A DNA stretch of 64,000 nt, taken from Nostoc mirabile CHAB5784 (GTDB lineage: Bacteria > Cyanobacteriota > Cyanobacteriia > Cyanobacteriales > Nostocaceae). Below are positions 53,701 to 62,326 of the stretch, in pieces (position 1 is the first letter of the stretch; each line of letters starts with the position of its first letter). The stretch spans positions 92,168-156,167 of the forward strand of contig NZ_JAIVFS010000009.1 in the NCBI RefSeq assembly GCF_020829645.1, written 5' to 3'. Position numbers and translations under genes: made by a program. Under the pieces are notes generated by a model, which was given only the letters and a program-made list of their open reading frames with translations, was not told the origin of the DNA and searched no databases.

Positions 53701-54180
53701 ATGACAAGCTACCAAGAAACCATACCTAGTAACGAATCCATTAATGAGCTAATCGCCGAGACGGCAAGCATTAACCATGTGGAGGTAATTGAAAATGTCA
53801 TCGATTCTTTGGAACAAGATGACAGTGCGATGGTTAGCCACACTCCAGAGGGTGGTTATCTCTGGAAGTTTAAGTATGGAAGTGTGGAAGTATTTGTCCA
53901 ACTCAACGGGACAACCGATGAAGACACCATCACGGTTTGGTCTACGGTGCTAAATTTACCTGCCAAAGATGAACCTAAGTTGATGCGGTATCTTTTGGAG
54001 TTAAACTGTTCTAGTACCTTTGAAGCGCGTTTCGGTATTATTGAAAACCGAGTGGTTGTGATCTCAACACGCACCTTAGCTGAGTTATCTCCTGGCGAAG
54101 TATCTCGACTCATTACCATTGTGGCAACGATCGCTGATAATAACGATGAAGCTTTACAAACTGAATTTGGTGCAACTTAA
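53701..54180 (+). CDS. YbjN domain-containing protein
   Basis: 159 residues with the YbjN/secretion-chaperone-like alpha-beta fold: VIENVIDSLEQDDSAM, YGSVEVFVQLNG, ITVWSTVLNLPAKDEPKLMRYLLELNCSST, FGIIENRVVVISTRTLAELSPGEVSRLI. Function unknown in cyanobacteria; relatives are thought to act as stress or chaperone-like factors. ATG at 53701; no clear operon partner. The lipoate ligase gene lies 130 bp downstream in the same direction. Confidence 0.85.
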   Translation: MTSYQETIPSNESINELIAETASINHVEVIENVIDSLEQDDSAMVSHTPEGGYLWKFKYGSVEVFVQLNGTTDEDTITVWSTVLNLPAKDEPKLMRYLLELNCSSTFEARFGIIENRVVVISTRTLAELSPGEVSRLITIVATIADNNDEALQTEFGAT

Positions 54181-54311
54181 GGAATTTTGGATTTTGGACT
54201 TTCCTGCGGAACGCTACGCGAACGGCTACGCTCAGTCGAACGATTTTAGGTCGCACCTTTGGTGCGCTTTCAGCGCAACTTGGATTTTAGATTGGGCAAC
54301 TGCTGCATCGG

Positions 54312-55064
54312 ATGCATAGTAATCAGGTTTGGCGACTAATTCCTTTGCTAGAGGCAGACGGGAATGTGCAGATGGCGATTGACCGATGGTTGCTAGAACA
54401 GCACTATTCGGGAAAGCACCCGCCAACTCTGCGCTTTTATACCTGGTCGCCACCTGCCATTTCTCTCGGCTATCATCAACGCCAATTCCCTGAACATTGG
54501 CAACATTTAACTTGGCAAGGGCAAAAACTGGATTTAGTGCGGCGTCCTACCGGTGGACGGGCTGTGTTACACCAAGGTGATTTAACTTACGCTGTAGTCA
54601 CATCTGGACTTACGGGTAGTCGCCTCCAAGTGTACGAAAAAATTTGTGAGTTTTTGATTCAAGGGTGGCGATCGCTCGGCCTAGAATTACATTATGGTAC
54701 GGCTGGGCGAGGTTACATCCACAACCCTAATTGTTTTGGTACTGCTACCAATGCAGATTTAGTTTTGCCAAATGGTGGCAAACTCATTGGTAGCGCTCAA
54801 TTGCGACGTAGTGGGGCAATTTTGCAACATGGTTCCATCCGTTTGCAACCCGATGCTGAACTGTTCGATCAAGTATTTGGTGCAGAATCTTTTACGACTG
54901 TACAACTGTCTCAAAGTCTGAGTGTAGAAAAGATTATTGCAGCTTTAGTTGCCGCAGCTAGTAATTGTTTTGATATGCAAATAGAGTTGAAACCACTCTC
55001 GCAATTTGAGTGGGAGGAAATTTTGGCGAAACCGATTTCGGAGGCTGGTTCTCAGGTTATTTAA
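54312..55064 (+). CDS. Lipoate-protein ligase family protein (BPL/LplA fold)
   Basis: 250 residues. The signature RRPTGGRAVLHQGDLTYAVV and the Lys segment GGKLIGSAQLRRSGAILQHGSI match BPL_LplA_LipB ligases, which attach lipoate or octanoate to lipoyl domains of 2-oxoacid dehydrogenases or the glycine cleavage H protein. Cyanobacterial relatives of this branch are annotated as lipoate ligases; the exact donor is not settled by sequence. ATG at 54312. Repeat DNA follows at 55.07 kb. Confidence 0.88.
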   Translation: MHSNQVWRLIPLLEADGNVQMAIDRWLLEQHYSGKHPPTLRFYTWSPPAISLGYHQRQFPEHWQHLTWQGQKLDLVRRPTGGRAVLHQGDLTYAVVTSGLTGSRLQVYEKICEFLIQGWRSLGLELHYGTAGRGYIHNPNCFGTATNADLVLPNGGKLIGSAQLRRSGAILQHGSIRLQPDAELFDQVFGAESFTTVQLSQSLSVEKIIAALVAAASNCFDMQIELKPLSQFEWEEILAKPISEAGSQVI

Positions 55065-55068
55065 TGGT

Positions 55069-55322
55069 AGGACTTACGCAAAAACCCTCTCAAACTCTCA
55101 TTCCTCCGTGACGCGCCAGTTGCTAAAGAGCGGGAACGCGCTTGAGCGTAGCAAGATCCCCGTAGGGGTACAAGTCTCTTAACCGCAAGGGCGCACTGGC
55201 TTCTCTGCGCCGCGCCAGTTGCTTCAAGTCTCTTAACCGCAAGGGTGCACTGGCTTCTCTGTGGTAGCCGGACGGCTTGCCGATGCAGCGTCTACGTTTT
55301 CCGTTACTCGTGCGTAATTCCT
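55069..55322. repeat. MITE-like element, AGGAMTTACGCA termini
   Basis: AGGACTTACGCA (55069-55080) pairs with TGCGTAATTCCT (55311-55322), one mismatch. The interior carries two copies of AACCGCAAGGGYGCACTGGC and GCGCCAGTTGC blocks that are found inside elements with other ends. A lone copy of the end lies near 53003-53014. Confidence 0.75.
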
Positions 55323-55353
55323 AAATGGGATAGAAATACAACAGGATTTAAAA

Positions 55354-56073
55354 ATGAGTACAAATTCAGTTCCTAAACAAATCATTGCAATGGGCGGTGG
55401 AGGCTTTTCAATGGAACCTGAAAACCTTCTGCTGGATCGATATATCTTGGGATTATGCAAAAAGAAAAGACCGAAGATTTGTTTTATCCCTACAGCAAGT
55501 GGTGATTCCGACAAATATATTGTTAAATTCTACTCAGCTTTTGTGCAGCTTCTATGTCAGCCATCTCATTTGTCCTTGTTCAACCCATTTACATCGGACT
55601 TTAGGTCTTTTGTTCTTGAGCAGGACATTATTTATGTAGGAGGTGGAAACACTAAAAACCTAATTGCTCTTTGGAAAGAGTGGGGACTTGACCATGTTTT
55701 AAGAGAAGGTTGGGAAAGTGGCGTTATTCTTTCTGGCTTAAGTGCAGGCTCTATTTGTTGGTTTGAAGAGGGGCTGACAGACTCTATTCCTGGGAACATG
55801 ACTGTATTACAGTGCCTTGGCTTTCTAAAAGGTAGTAACTGTCCTCATTACGACGGTGAGCCAAGAAGAAAACCTGCTTACCATCAACTTTTATCAGAAG
55901 GACTTATTAGCTCTGGATATGCTGTAGACGATGGGGTTGCTCTCCATTTTGTTGGAGAGCAATTGGAAAAAGTTGTGAGTTCACGTCCGCAACCCAAAGC
56001 TTATTGTTTAGAAAGAGTAGATAAGACAGTTAAAGAAACGATTTTAGAACCTATATACTTGGGAAATAGCTAA
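55354..56073 (+). CDS. Peptidase E / S51-type peptidase
   Basis: 239 residues. The nucleophile elbow GLSAGSICWFE (catalytic Ser) and the IPTASGDSDKY, IIYVGGGNTKNL and DDGVALHF segments match peptidase E, which cleaves Asp-X dipeptides. Related cyanophycinase shares the fold, but the sequence is closer to PepE-like proteins. It is complete, cytosolic and starts at ATG 55354. Its 3' end overlaps the HD gene's end by 4 bp, on opposite strands. Confidence 0.9.
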   Translation: MSTNSVPKQIIAMGGGGFSMEPENLLLDRYILGLCKKKRPKICFIPTASGDSDKYIVKFYSAFVQLLCQPSHLSLFNPFTSDFRSFVLEQDIIYVGGGNTKNLIALWKEWGLDHVLREGWESGVILSGLSAGSICWFEEGLTDSIPGNMTVLQCLGFLKGSNCPHYDGEPRRKPAYHQLLSEGLISSGYAVDDGVALHFVGEQLEKVVSSRPQPKAYCLERVDKTVKETILEPIYLGNS

Positions 56074-56702
56074 TAATTTTCAACGCGAAAATCCTGAGTA
56101 ATTAGCGCAGTATCATCTTTAAGATACCCTGCTGTCACACAATCATCAATCAATTGCATGACAAACGGCCACAGTTCCGGCGCACCTGTTTCTACTACCG
56201 CTACCCGTTTCATCACCTGATCGCGCCTAATGCCATAAATACGCCAAGTCCCTCCCTGAGTTTGTTGATTGTGCAGCAAAGGCTGTATACGGTCTAGGGC
56301 TGCGGCAAACTTGGCGGTGGGTGTTTCCCCTGCTTCAAACTCATCCCAAAGTAAACGCAACTCCCTACCTTGATCTGCTGGCAAAAGTCCAAATAAGCGC
56401 AACGCGGCTTGTGCTTCTCGTTCTACCTTGCTGTCATTACCCTGCACATCGTAACAGAAGGTATCACCTGCATCAATTTCTACCAAATCGTGAATTAGCA
56501 GCATTTTGATGGCATGGAATATATCAACACCTTCCGGGGCATATTCTGCTAATACACTTGCCATCACCGCTAAATGCCAAGAATGTTCTGCACTATTTTC
56601 TCGGCGTGACCCATCAGTGAGGAGGGTTTGGCGCATCACCTGTTTCAATTGGTCAATCTCGATGATGAACTGAATTTGTTGAGTCAGCCGATTAATTTGC
56701 AC
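56070..56702 (-). CDS. HD-domain phosphohydrolase (YfbR/HDDC2-like 5'-nucleotidase)
   Basis: 210 residues with the HD metal site: SAEHSWHLAVMAS (first His), LLIHDLVEIDAGD (HD pair) and a distal Asp in AALDRIQP. This layout matches the YfbR/HDDC2 group, 5'-deoxynucleotidases acting on dNMPs. Length is typical. Cytosolic. Three tandem small-RNA genes lie upstream on the same strand, with strong terminators, so it should have its own promoter. Confidence 0.88.
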   Translation of the reverse strand: MQINRLTQQIQFIIEIDQLKQVMRQTLLTDGSRRENSAEHSWHLAVMASVLAEYAPEGVDIFHAIKMLLIHDLVEIDAGDTFCYDVQGNDSKVEREAQAALRLFGLLPADQGRELRLLWDEFEAGETPTAKFAAALDRIQPLLHNQQTQGGTWRIYGIRRDQVMKRVAVVETGAPELWPFVMQLIDDCVTAGYLKDDTALITQDFRVENY

Positions 56703-56803
56703 CTAGATTTCTGATTGGAGGTGAGGTTGACTGGATTTTGGACTTTAGGTGATTATCTCAATAATTCTGGCGAATCTGCAAGGGATTTTTTCTACATACC
56801 AAT

Positions 56804-56874
56804 TAAAAAGCGCCTGGGAGTGTTGCCGTGTTTCCACCCCAAACGCTTTTTATTTTTAACTTGCTCCTCACACA
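56804..56874 (-). ncRNA. Yfr2-like small RNA, copy 1
   Basis: On the minus strand, GTGTGAGGAGCAAG is followed by a hairpin with CGTTTGGGG/CCCAGGCGC arms and a TTTTT tail. The loop holds TGGAAACACGGCAACAC, the GGAAACA motif of Yfr2-type (Cyano-1) RNAs. An upstream TGATATTAT makes a good extended -10 box (56880-56885). Confidence 0.7.
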
Positions 56875-56973
56875 ATTAGATAATATCACTGCTTCAATCA
56901 AAAGGCGAGTATATTGAGTGACACTTTCAAAACTGCACCTACAATCCAATTTTTATATTTCTATATATAAATT

Positions 56974-57044
56974 AAAAAATGCCTGGGAGTGTTGCCGTGT
57001 TTCCACCCCAGGCATTTTTTATTCTCAACTTGCTCCTCACACAC
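56974..57044 (-). ncRNA. Yfr2-like small RNA, copy 2
   Basis: Same organisation as its neighbours: GTGTGTGAGGAGCAAG, hairpin AATGCCTGGG/CCCAGGCATT with the TGGAAACA loop, T-tail, and a -10 box TAATGT (57051-57056). The stem bases differ from copy 1 by compensating changes while the loop is identical. Confidence 0.72.
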
Positions 57045-57133
57045 AAATAAACATTATCACTACTTCTATCAAATGGCAAGTATTTTGAGTGACATTTTCA
57101 AAACTGCACAAGCAATCCAATTTCTGACAAATT

Positions 57134-57204
57134 AAAAAGCGCTTGGGAGTGTTGCCGTGTTTCCACCCCAGGCGCTTTTTACTTTTAACTTGCTCCTCAC
57201 ACAC
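57134..57204 (-). ncRNA. Yfr2-like small RNA, copy 3
   Basis: GTGTGTGAGGAGCAAG, hairpin AGCGCCTGGG/CCCAAGCGCT with the TGGAAACA loop, T-tail, and -10 box TATGTT (57211-57216). The array repeats about every 165 bp. Confidence 0.72.
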
Positions 57205-57286
57205 GACTAAAACATATCATTCATTCAATCAAAAACCAAGCATATTGTGTGACACTTTGTAAACTGCACACCGAATGAGCAATAAT

Positions 57287-58807
57287 TTAGTGTAAAAAGT
57301 GACGTACCCCAGTTAAGACCATCACCAAACCCAGTTCGTTAGCAGCAATGATAGAATCTTTATCGCGTACACTTCCCCCTGGTTGGACAATGGCTGTAAT
57401 TCCTGCTGCTGCTGCTGTTTTCACAGAATCATCGAAGGGGAAGAATCCATCGCTGGCGAGAATTGCACCTTTGGCTTTTTCTTGAGCTTGTTCTAGGGCA
57501 ATTTTAACTGAGCCGACGCGGTTCATTTGACCAGCACCTACTCCTCGTGTAGTGCGATCGCTTGTCACAACAATGGCATTAGATTTAACATGTTTGCAAA
57601 CTTTCCAAGCAAACAGCAATTCGGCTAATTCCTCGGGTGTGGGTTGACGTTCGGTAACAACTTGCCATTGACTGGTATCAGCAATCACATCATCGCTAGC
57701 TTGGACAAGGAAACCACCTGCGATCGCTTTCACTGTATCCTTAGGGCCACTGCTCAAATCAGCTAGAGTCAAAACCCGCACGTTGGATTTTTTGGCAAGG
57801 ATTTCTTGAGCTTCTGCATCACAACTTGGTGCAACCACACATTCTAAAAATGTTTTAGTTAACTCGCTAGCTGTAGCTGCATCAATTGGGCGGTTGAGCG
57901 CGACAATCCCACCAAAAGCAGAAGTAGAATCAGCGTTGAAAGCTTTTTGGTAAGCTTCTGAAATAGTGCTTCCCAATGCCGTACCACAGGGATTTGTATG
58001 TTTGATAATTGTAGCTGCTGGGGTATCAGTAAATTCAGCAATAATTCGGCGTGCAGCTTCTAAATCAACCAAGTTATTGTAACTAAGTTCTTTGCCTTGC
58101 AGTTTTGTCGCAGATGTCCATCCTGTTGGAGTAGTACCAGTTTCATACCAGGTAGCAGGTTGATGGGGATTCTCGCCGTAACGCAGAGATTGTAATTGTG
58201 TGCCGCTAAGGGTGTGCTGTTGTGTTCCTGCCAGGTAAGATGTGATCGCTTGATCATAACTAGCAGTGTGCGAAAATCCTTTTAATGCCGCCTTTTGCCG
58301 AAACTCTAGGGATGCTTCGCCGTTATTTTGCCGTAATTCCTGTAAATACTCGTCATACTGGGCTGGATCGCATAATACAGCCAGATGGGCGAAGTTTTTC
58401 GATGATGCCCTTAACATAGCAGGGCCACCGATATCAATTTGTTCAACAGCTTCTGATAATGTTACCCCTGGTTTAGCGATCGTTTCCTCAAAAGGATATA
58501 GGTTCACCACCACTAAATCAATCGGGCGAATTTGGTTATTTTCTAAATCTGTAATATCTTGGGGAACATCTCGCCGCGCCAAAATCCCGCCATGAATTCG
58601 GGGATGTAGGGTTTTGACTCGACCACCTAAAATTTCTGGTGAACCTGTATAATCTGCAACCTTCGTAACAGGGAGTCCCGCATCTTTGAGTGCTTGGGCT
58701 GTTCCCCCACTGCTGATTAAATCAAAGTCGAATTCTTCAACCAAGCTACGGGCTAGGTCAATTAAACCAGTTTTGTTAGATACACTCAGCAGGGCTAGAC
58801 GCGCCAT
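57287..58807 (-). CDS. purH: Bifunctional AICAR transformylase / IMP cyclohydrolase
   Basis: 506 residues, normal for PurH. The N-terminal IMP cyclohydrolase domain (about 1-190; SNKTGLIDLARSL, GRVKTLHPRIHGGILARR, IDIGGPAMLRASSKN) and the C-terminal AICAR transformylase domain (about 195-506; LRYGENPHQPATWY, IKHTNPCGTALG, DSTSAFGGIVALNRP) are complete. It performs the last two steps of IMP synthesis. The gene is transcribed towards the small RNA array and appears monocistronic. Confidence 0.97.
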   Translation of the reverse strand: MARLALLSVSNKTGLIDLARSLVEEFDFDLISSGGTAQALKDAGLPVTKVADYTGSPEILGGRVKTLHPRIHGGILARRDVPQDITDLENNQIRPIDLVVVNLYPFEETIAKPGVTLSEAVEQIDIGGPAMLRASSKNFAHLAVLCDPAQYDEYLQELRQNNGEASLEFRQKAALKGFSHTASYDQAITSYLAGTQQHTLSGTQLQSLRYGENPHQPATWYETGTTPTGWTSATKLQGKELSYNNLVDLEAARRIIAEFTDTPAATIIKHTNPCGTALGSTISEAYQKAFNADSTSAFGGIVALNRPIDAATASELTKTFLECVVAPSCDAEAQEILAKKSNVRVLTLADLSSGPKDTVKAIAGGFLVQASDDVIADTSQWQVVTERQPTPEELAELLFAWKVCKHVKSNAIVVTSDRTTRGVGAGQMNRVGSVKIALEQAQEKAKGAILASDGFFPFDDSVKTAAAAGITAIVQPGGSVRDKDSIIAANELGLVMVLTGVRHFLH

Positions 58808-59035
58808 TGATCAATTCCTTAAAATTAGGCTGGAAGTGAAGGATCTCAAGTTTTGCATAAGCTTCGGTTCACTTCAAGACCATGAGGAATAATATTGACT
58901 CGTGTAATTTATATGCTTACATCCCCCAGAGTCAGCACTGTCGAAAATGCTGGAAATAAGGACTAAGTAGGCTTAGTCTCTAATATTTGCGATCGCCTAA
59001 ACTAAAAGTAAGCATCTTTTACCCACATAACACCT

Positions 59036-59614
59036 ATGGTTCAGTCTTCTAATCAACGCCTAACCCTAGAAGAATTTCTCGCACTTCCCGAAGGAGATAT
59101 TACATACGAGTTTGTGAACGGTGAAGCTGTACCCAAATATAAAGATAATGAAATGTCACCAAAATTTTTTCATGGCTCGACTACTGGTGCTTTATTTATA
59201 CTATTGTCTGCATGGGCACAAGCAAAAGGTCGGGTTGTGATTGAATGGGCAATTAAACTAACACGAAATCAACAAGATTGGATGCCTGTGTCCGATCTGA
59301 CCTATATTTCTCATAACCGTCTTTCCGCTGATTGGCTATTAGACGAAGCTTGTCCTGTCGCACCTGAATTAGTCATAGAAATCATTTCACCTGGTCAAAC
59401 TTTTGGTGAAATTGCCGAAAAAGCGACTGATTATCTCAAAGGTGGCGTTTCTCGTGTTTGGGTGGTTGATACAAAAGCCAGAACTGTAACTGTATTTGCG
59501 CCATCTTCCTTGCCGATTACTTATCGATCTCATCAAATAATTACTGATGATTTGCTACCAGAATTGGAAATTACCCCTCACGCAATCTTTCAACAAGCTG
59601 GATTAAATCCCTAA
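59036..59614 (+). CDS. Uma2 family (DUF820) putative endonuclease
   Basis: 192 residues. LTLEEFLALPEGDITYEFVNGEAVPK is the typical opening, with catalytic-type VSDLTYISHNRL, APELVIEIISPGQTFGEIAEKATDYLKGGVSRVWVVDTK and RTVTVFA strand. A PD-(D/E)XK-like fold is expected; function is unproven. It is more canonical than the copy at 36.1 kb. ATG at 59036. Confidence 0.92.
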   Translation: MVQSSNQRLTLEEFLALPEGDITYEFVNGEAVPKYKDNEMSPKFFHGSTTGALFILLSAWAQAKGRVVIEWAIKLTRNQQDWMPVSDLTYISHNRLSADWLLDEACPVAPELVIEIISPGQTFGEIAEKATDYLKGGVSRVWVVDTKARTVTVFAPSSLPITYRSHQIITDDLLPELEITPHAIFQQAGLNP

Positions 59615-59878
59615 AATTTCATTAAAAATCAGAAGAATCTAAGAGGATGTTTGAAAAGTCCTCAAGCGTGTGTTTGACTACCCTGGCTACCGAGAAACTG
59701 CTACGAGAGAATCAAAGTTTTGGGATTTGAGATCGCGCCACTGAGTCGCAAGCCAACCCTTTTCAAACAACCTCTATGATGTATCGCATTCTTTGGGCAA
59801 CCAGCAAATGTCGGTAAATAATATGTCTGCTTGAAGAGATAGGATCTATGAAAAGAGTAGAATTTTAGGAGTAAACCT

Positions 59879-60496
59879 CTGTCTTTACAAGCTATCACCG
59901 TTAAGAGAGATTCTCAACCCCCCGCAGGCTTAATTGTCACTTTGCATGGTTGGGGTGCTAATGCTGAGGATGTAGCATCTTTATTACCCTTGCTCAACTT
60001 ACCCGATTACCAATTTGTATTACCCAACGCACCTTATCCTTATCCCTATTCCCCAGTAGGGAGGGCATGGTATGACCTGCGGGTGGAGAATATGTATCAA
60101 GGATTGGCAGAAAGTCGGCAACTGCTAATAGATTTTTTGCAATCTTTAGAAAGTACCACTGGCGTACCTTTGTCACGCACCATTTTAAGTGGATTTTCTC
60201 AAGGCGGGGCAATGACTTTAGATGTCGGCTCAAAATTGCCCCTAGCAGGTTTAGCTGTCATGAGTGGGTATTTACATCCTGATGCAGTAACGGCAAATCA
60301 AAAAGGGATTCCGCCGACTTTAATCACTCACGGTAGATATGATGAAGTTGTGCCCCTGCAAGCTGCTTTGAAGGCACGAGAAACTCTCAAGTCTCTAACA
60401 GTGGCGGTAGAATACCACGAATTTGACATGGGGCATGAAATAAATCTACAAACGTTAGAGGTGCTACAAAATTTCGTTGTAAATACAATTGCTTAG
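59879..60496 (+). CDS. Carboxylesterase/phospholipase (alpha/beta hydrolase), apparent CTG start
   Basis: The dienelactone-hydrolase/carboxylesterase family: LIVTLHGWGANAEDV, the nucleophile GFSQGGAMTLD, then HGRYDEVVPL (Asp) and MGHEINLQT (His). Homologues begin with SLQAITV-like residues after the initiator. Here that position is CTG (59879), an in-frame TAG lies at 59858-59860, and no ATG, GTG or TTG occurs before SLQAIT. AGGAG at 59867-59871 is ideally spaced before the CTG. A TTG at 59942 would remove the first strand of the fold. I therefore call CTG the start, giving 205 residues. Confidence 0.85.
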   Translation: MSLQAITVKRDSQPPAGLIVTLHGWGANAEDVASLLPLLNLPDYQFVLPNAPYPYPYSPVGRAWYDLRVENMYQGLAESRQLLIDFLQSLESTTGVPLSRTILSGFSQGGAMTLDVGSKLPLAGLAVMSGYLHPDAVTANQKGIPPTLITHGRYDEVVPLQAALKARETLKSLTVAVEYHEFDMGHEINLQTLEVLQNFVVNTIA

Positions 60497-60651
60497 TCAG
60501 GATTACGAATTTTTTATAAATTATGGTACAAATTCTGACAATTTTCACGAAAATAATGACTTCTAATGAGTAATATATATTGGGTGGCTGCGAAAGAGCG
60601 CAACTTAACCCATGCTGAAGGCGAGTGCTGCATAAGGGAGGGGCGAGCATT

Positions 60652-60864
60652 ATGACAACTCTAAGCATTTCCAGGAAAGAAATTGCTGCCATGACTGTGG
60701 CAGAAGTAGAAGAACTGGCTACACGTCTGGAGCTAGATAATTATAGTAATGCTTTTGAGGGTTTAAATGATTGGCATTTATTGCGAGCGATCGCATTTCA
60801 GCGTCCAGAGTTAGTTGAACCCTATATCTACCTCTTAGACTTGGAACCTTACGATGAAGCGTAG
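60652..60864 (+). CDS. DUF2555 family protein
   Basis: 70 residues starting MTTLSISRKEIAAMTVAEVE, with LATRLELDNYSNAFEGLNDWHLLRAIAFQRPELVEPYIYLLDLEPYDEA, the DUF2555 pattern found only in cyanobacteria and plastids. Function unknown. The ATG at 60652 has a GGGAGGGG ribosome site upstream; a nine-residue extension to 60625 would include that site and is less likely. Confidence 0.85.
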   Translation: MTTLSISRKEIAAMTVAEVEELATRLELDNYSNAFEGLNDWHLLRAIAFQRPELVEPYIYLLDLEPYDEA

Positions 60865-60869
60865 TTGAG

Positions 60870-60935
60870 GTTAGGAGTTAGGAGTTAGGAGTTGGAAGAG
60901 ACGCGATTAATCGCGTCTGTACAGGAGTTAGGAGT
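60870..60935. repeat. TAGGAGT tandem repeats around a 20-bp palindrome
   Basis: Heptamers TTAGGAG occur either side of the perfect palindrome AGACGCGATTAATCGCGTCT (60899-60918). The palindrome could form a terminator-like hairpin after DUF2555. Confidence 0.7.
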
Positions 60936-60995
60936 TGGAAATTAATATTTGTAACCACTTGCTCCTAAATTACTACTTACTCCTAACTTTTTACC

Positions 60996-62201
60996 ATGAC
61001 TAATCCAAAATTCAACAGGGTTTTAATTGCTGTAGGTGGCGGTATCGCCGCCTACAAAATCTGTGCTTTGGTTTCGACGCTGTTTAAAACTGGGGTGGAA
61101 GTTCGAGTCATCCTCACCCGTTCGGCGCAAGAATTTATCACGCCTCTGACAATAGCCACTCTATCTCGTCATCGGGCCTACACAGATGATGATTTTTGGC
61201 AAGCAACTCACTCTCGCCCGTTGCATATAGAGTTGGGTGAATGGGCAGATGTCATGGTAATTGCCCCCTTAACAGCTAATACATTAGCCAAGTTAGCCTA
61301 TGGGATGGCGGATAATTTACTCACAAATACCGTGCTGGCTTCTACTTGTCCCGTGCTGTTAGCACCCGCAATGAATACGGATATGTGGGAACAGCTATCA
61401 GTGCAGCGAAATTGGCAACAGCTATTGATAGATAGCCGATATCATGGAATGAAGACAGCATCAGGATTATTAGCGTGCGATCGCATCGGTGCTGGTAGAT
61501 TAGCAGAACCTCCAGAAATTTTGGCTCACATCCAATCGTTGTTACACACTCAAGGCAAACGAGATTTAGCAGGTAAACGAGTGTTAATTAGTGCTGGGGG
61601 AACGCGAGAGTTTCTTGACCCAGTGAGGTTTATTGGCAATCCTTCCACAGGTAAAATGGGATTAGCTTTAGCGCAAGCGGCACTTCACCGAGGCGCAAGT
61701 GTCACTCTAGTACATGGCCCAGCTAATTGGGATGTACCATTAGGAGTGCAAGCAATTTCTGTTATTAGTGCCAAGCAAATGCAGCAGGCCATGCTGGAAT
61801 ATTTACCCAACGCTGATGTAATTGTCATGTCAGCAGCCGTTGCAGATGTGAAGCCACGAGATTATAGTACAGAGAAATTACCCAAGCGATCGCTCCCCCA
61901 AGCCTTACCCCTGGAACCAGTACCCGATATAGTCGCCCAATTAGCAAAACTTAAACAGCCGCATCAAATATTAATTGGTTTTGGAGCACAAACTGGGGAT
62001 ATTGTCAAGCCAGCATTAGAAAAGTTACAGAATAAAAAACTAGATGCTATTGTTGCCAATCCCATCGATCAACCTGATAGTGGTTTTGGGAGTGATAATA
62101 ATCAAGCAATATTTTTAGATAGCCAAGGACGGCAGGTAGCGATCGCACCTTGTTCTAAATTAGAAATGGCTCATCATTTATTTGATTTTGTCCTACTTTG
62201 A
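60996..62201 (+). CDS. coaBC: Phosphopantothenoylcysteine decarboxylase / synthetase
   Basis: 401 residues, the usual Dfp/CoaBC length. N-terminal CoaC domain (about 1-190): [15 protein letters not shown] (FMN site), [33 protein letters not shown] with the catalytic His, PAMNTDMWE and the Cys-containing flap [18 protein letters not shown]-terminal CoaB domain (about 195-400): [27 protein letters not shown] and KLPKR. It makes 4'-phosphopantetheine from phosphopantothenate, cysteine and CTP, in the same pathway as panE. Confidence 0.96.
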   Translation: MTNPKFNRVLIAVGGGIAAYKICALVSTLFKTGVEVRVILTRSAQEFITPLTIATLSRHRAYTDDDFWQATHSRPLHIELGEWADVMVIAPLTANTLAKLAYGMADNLLTNTVLASTCPVLLAPAMNTDMWEQLSVQRNWQQLLIDSRYHGMKTASGLLACDRIGAGRLAEPPEILAHIQSLLHTQGKRDLAGKRVLISAGGTREFLDPVRFIGNPSTGKMGLALAQAALHRGASVTLVHGPANWDVPLGVQAISVISAKQMQQAMLEYLPNADVIVMSAAVADVKPRDYSTEKLPKRSLPQALPLEPVPDIVAQLAKLKQPHQILIGFGAQTGDIVKPALEKLQNKKLDAIVANPIDQPDSGFGSDNNQAIFLDSQGRQVAIAPCSKLEMAHHLFDFVLL

Positions 62202-62326
62202 CCAAGTTCCCTAGTACCGCGCCAAGACACAAAAATTTCTCTTTGCGTCTTGTTAGTGTATTGACATTTTAGATTACATCATTTAGTGTAAACAACAATT
62301 GATGTAAAAATTGTCTGATTACAGTT

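Noticed and set aside
56804..57204. Yfr1 identity for the tandem small RNAs because of CTCCTCACAC on the plus strand
   Set aside because: On the plus strand no terminator follows the motif and no promoter precedes it; the minus strand has -10 boxes, the GGAAACA loop and T-tails.
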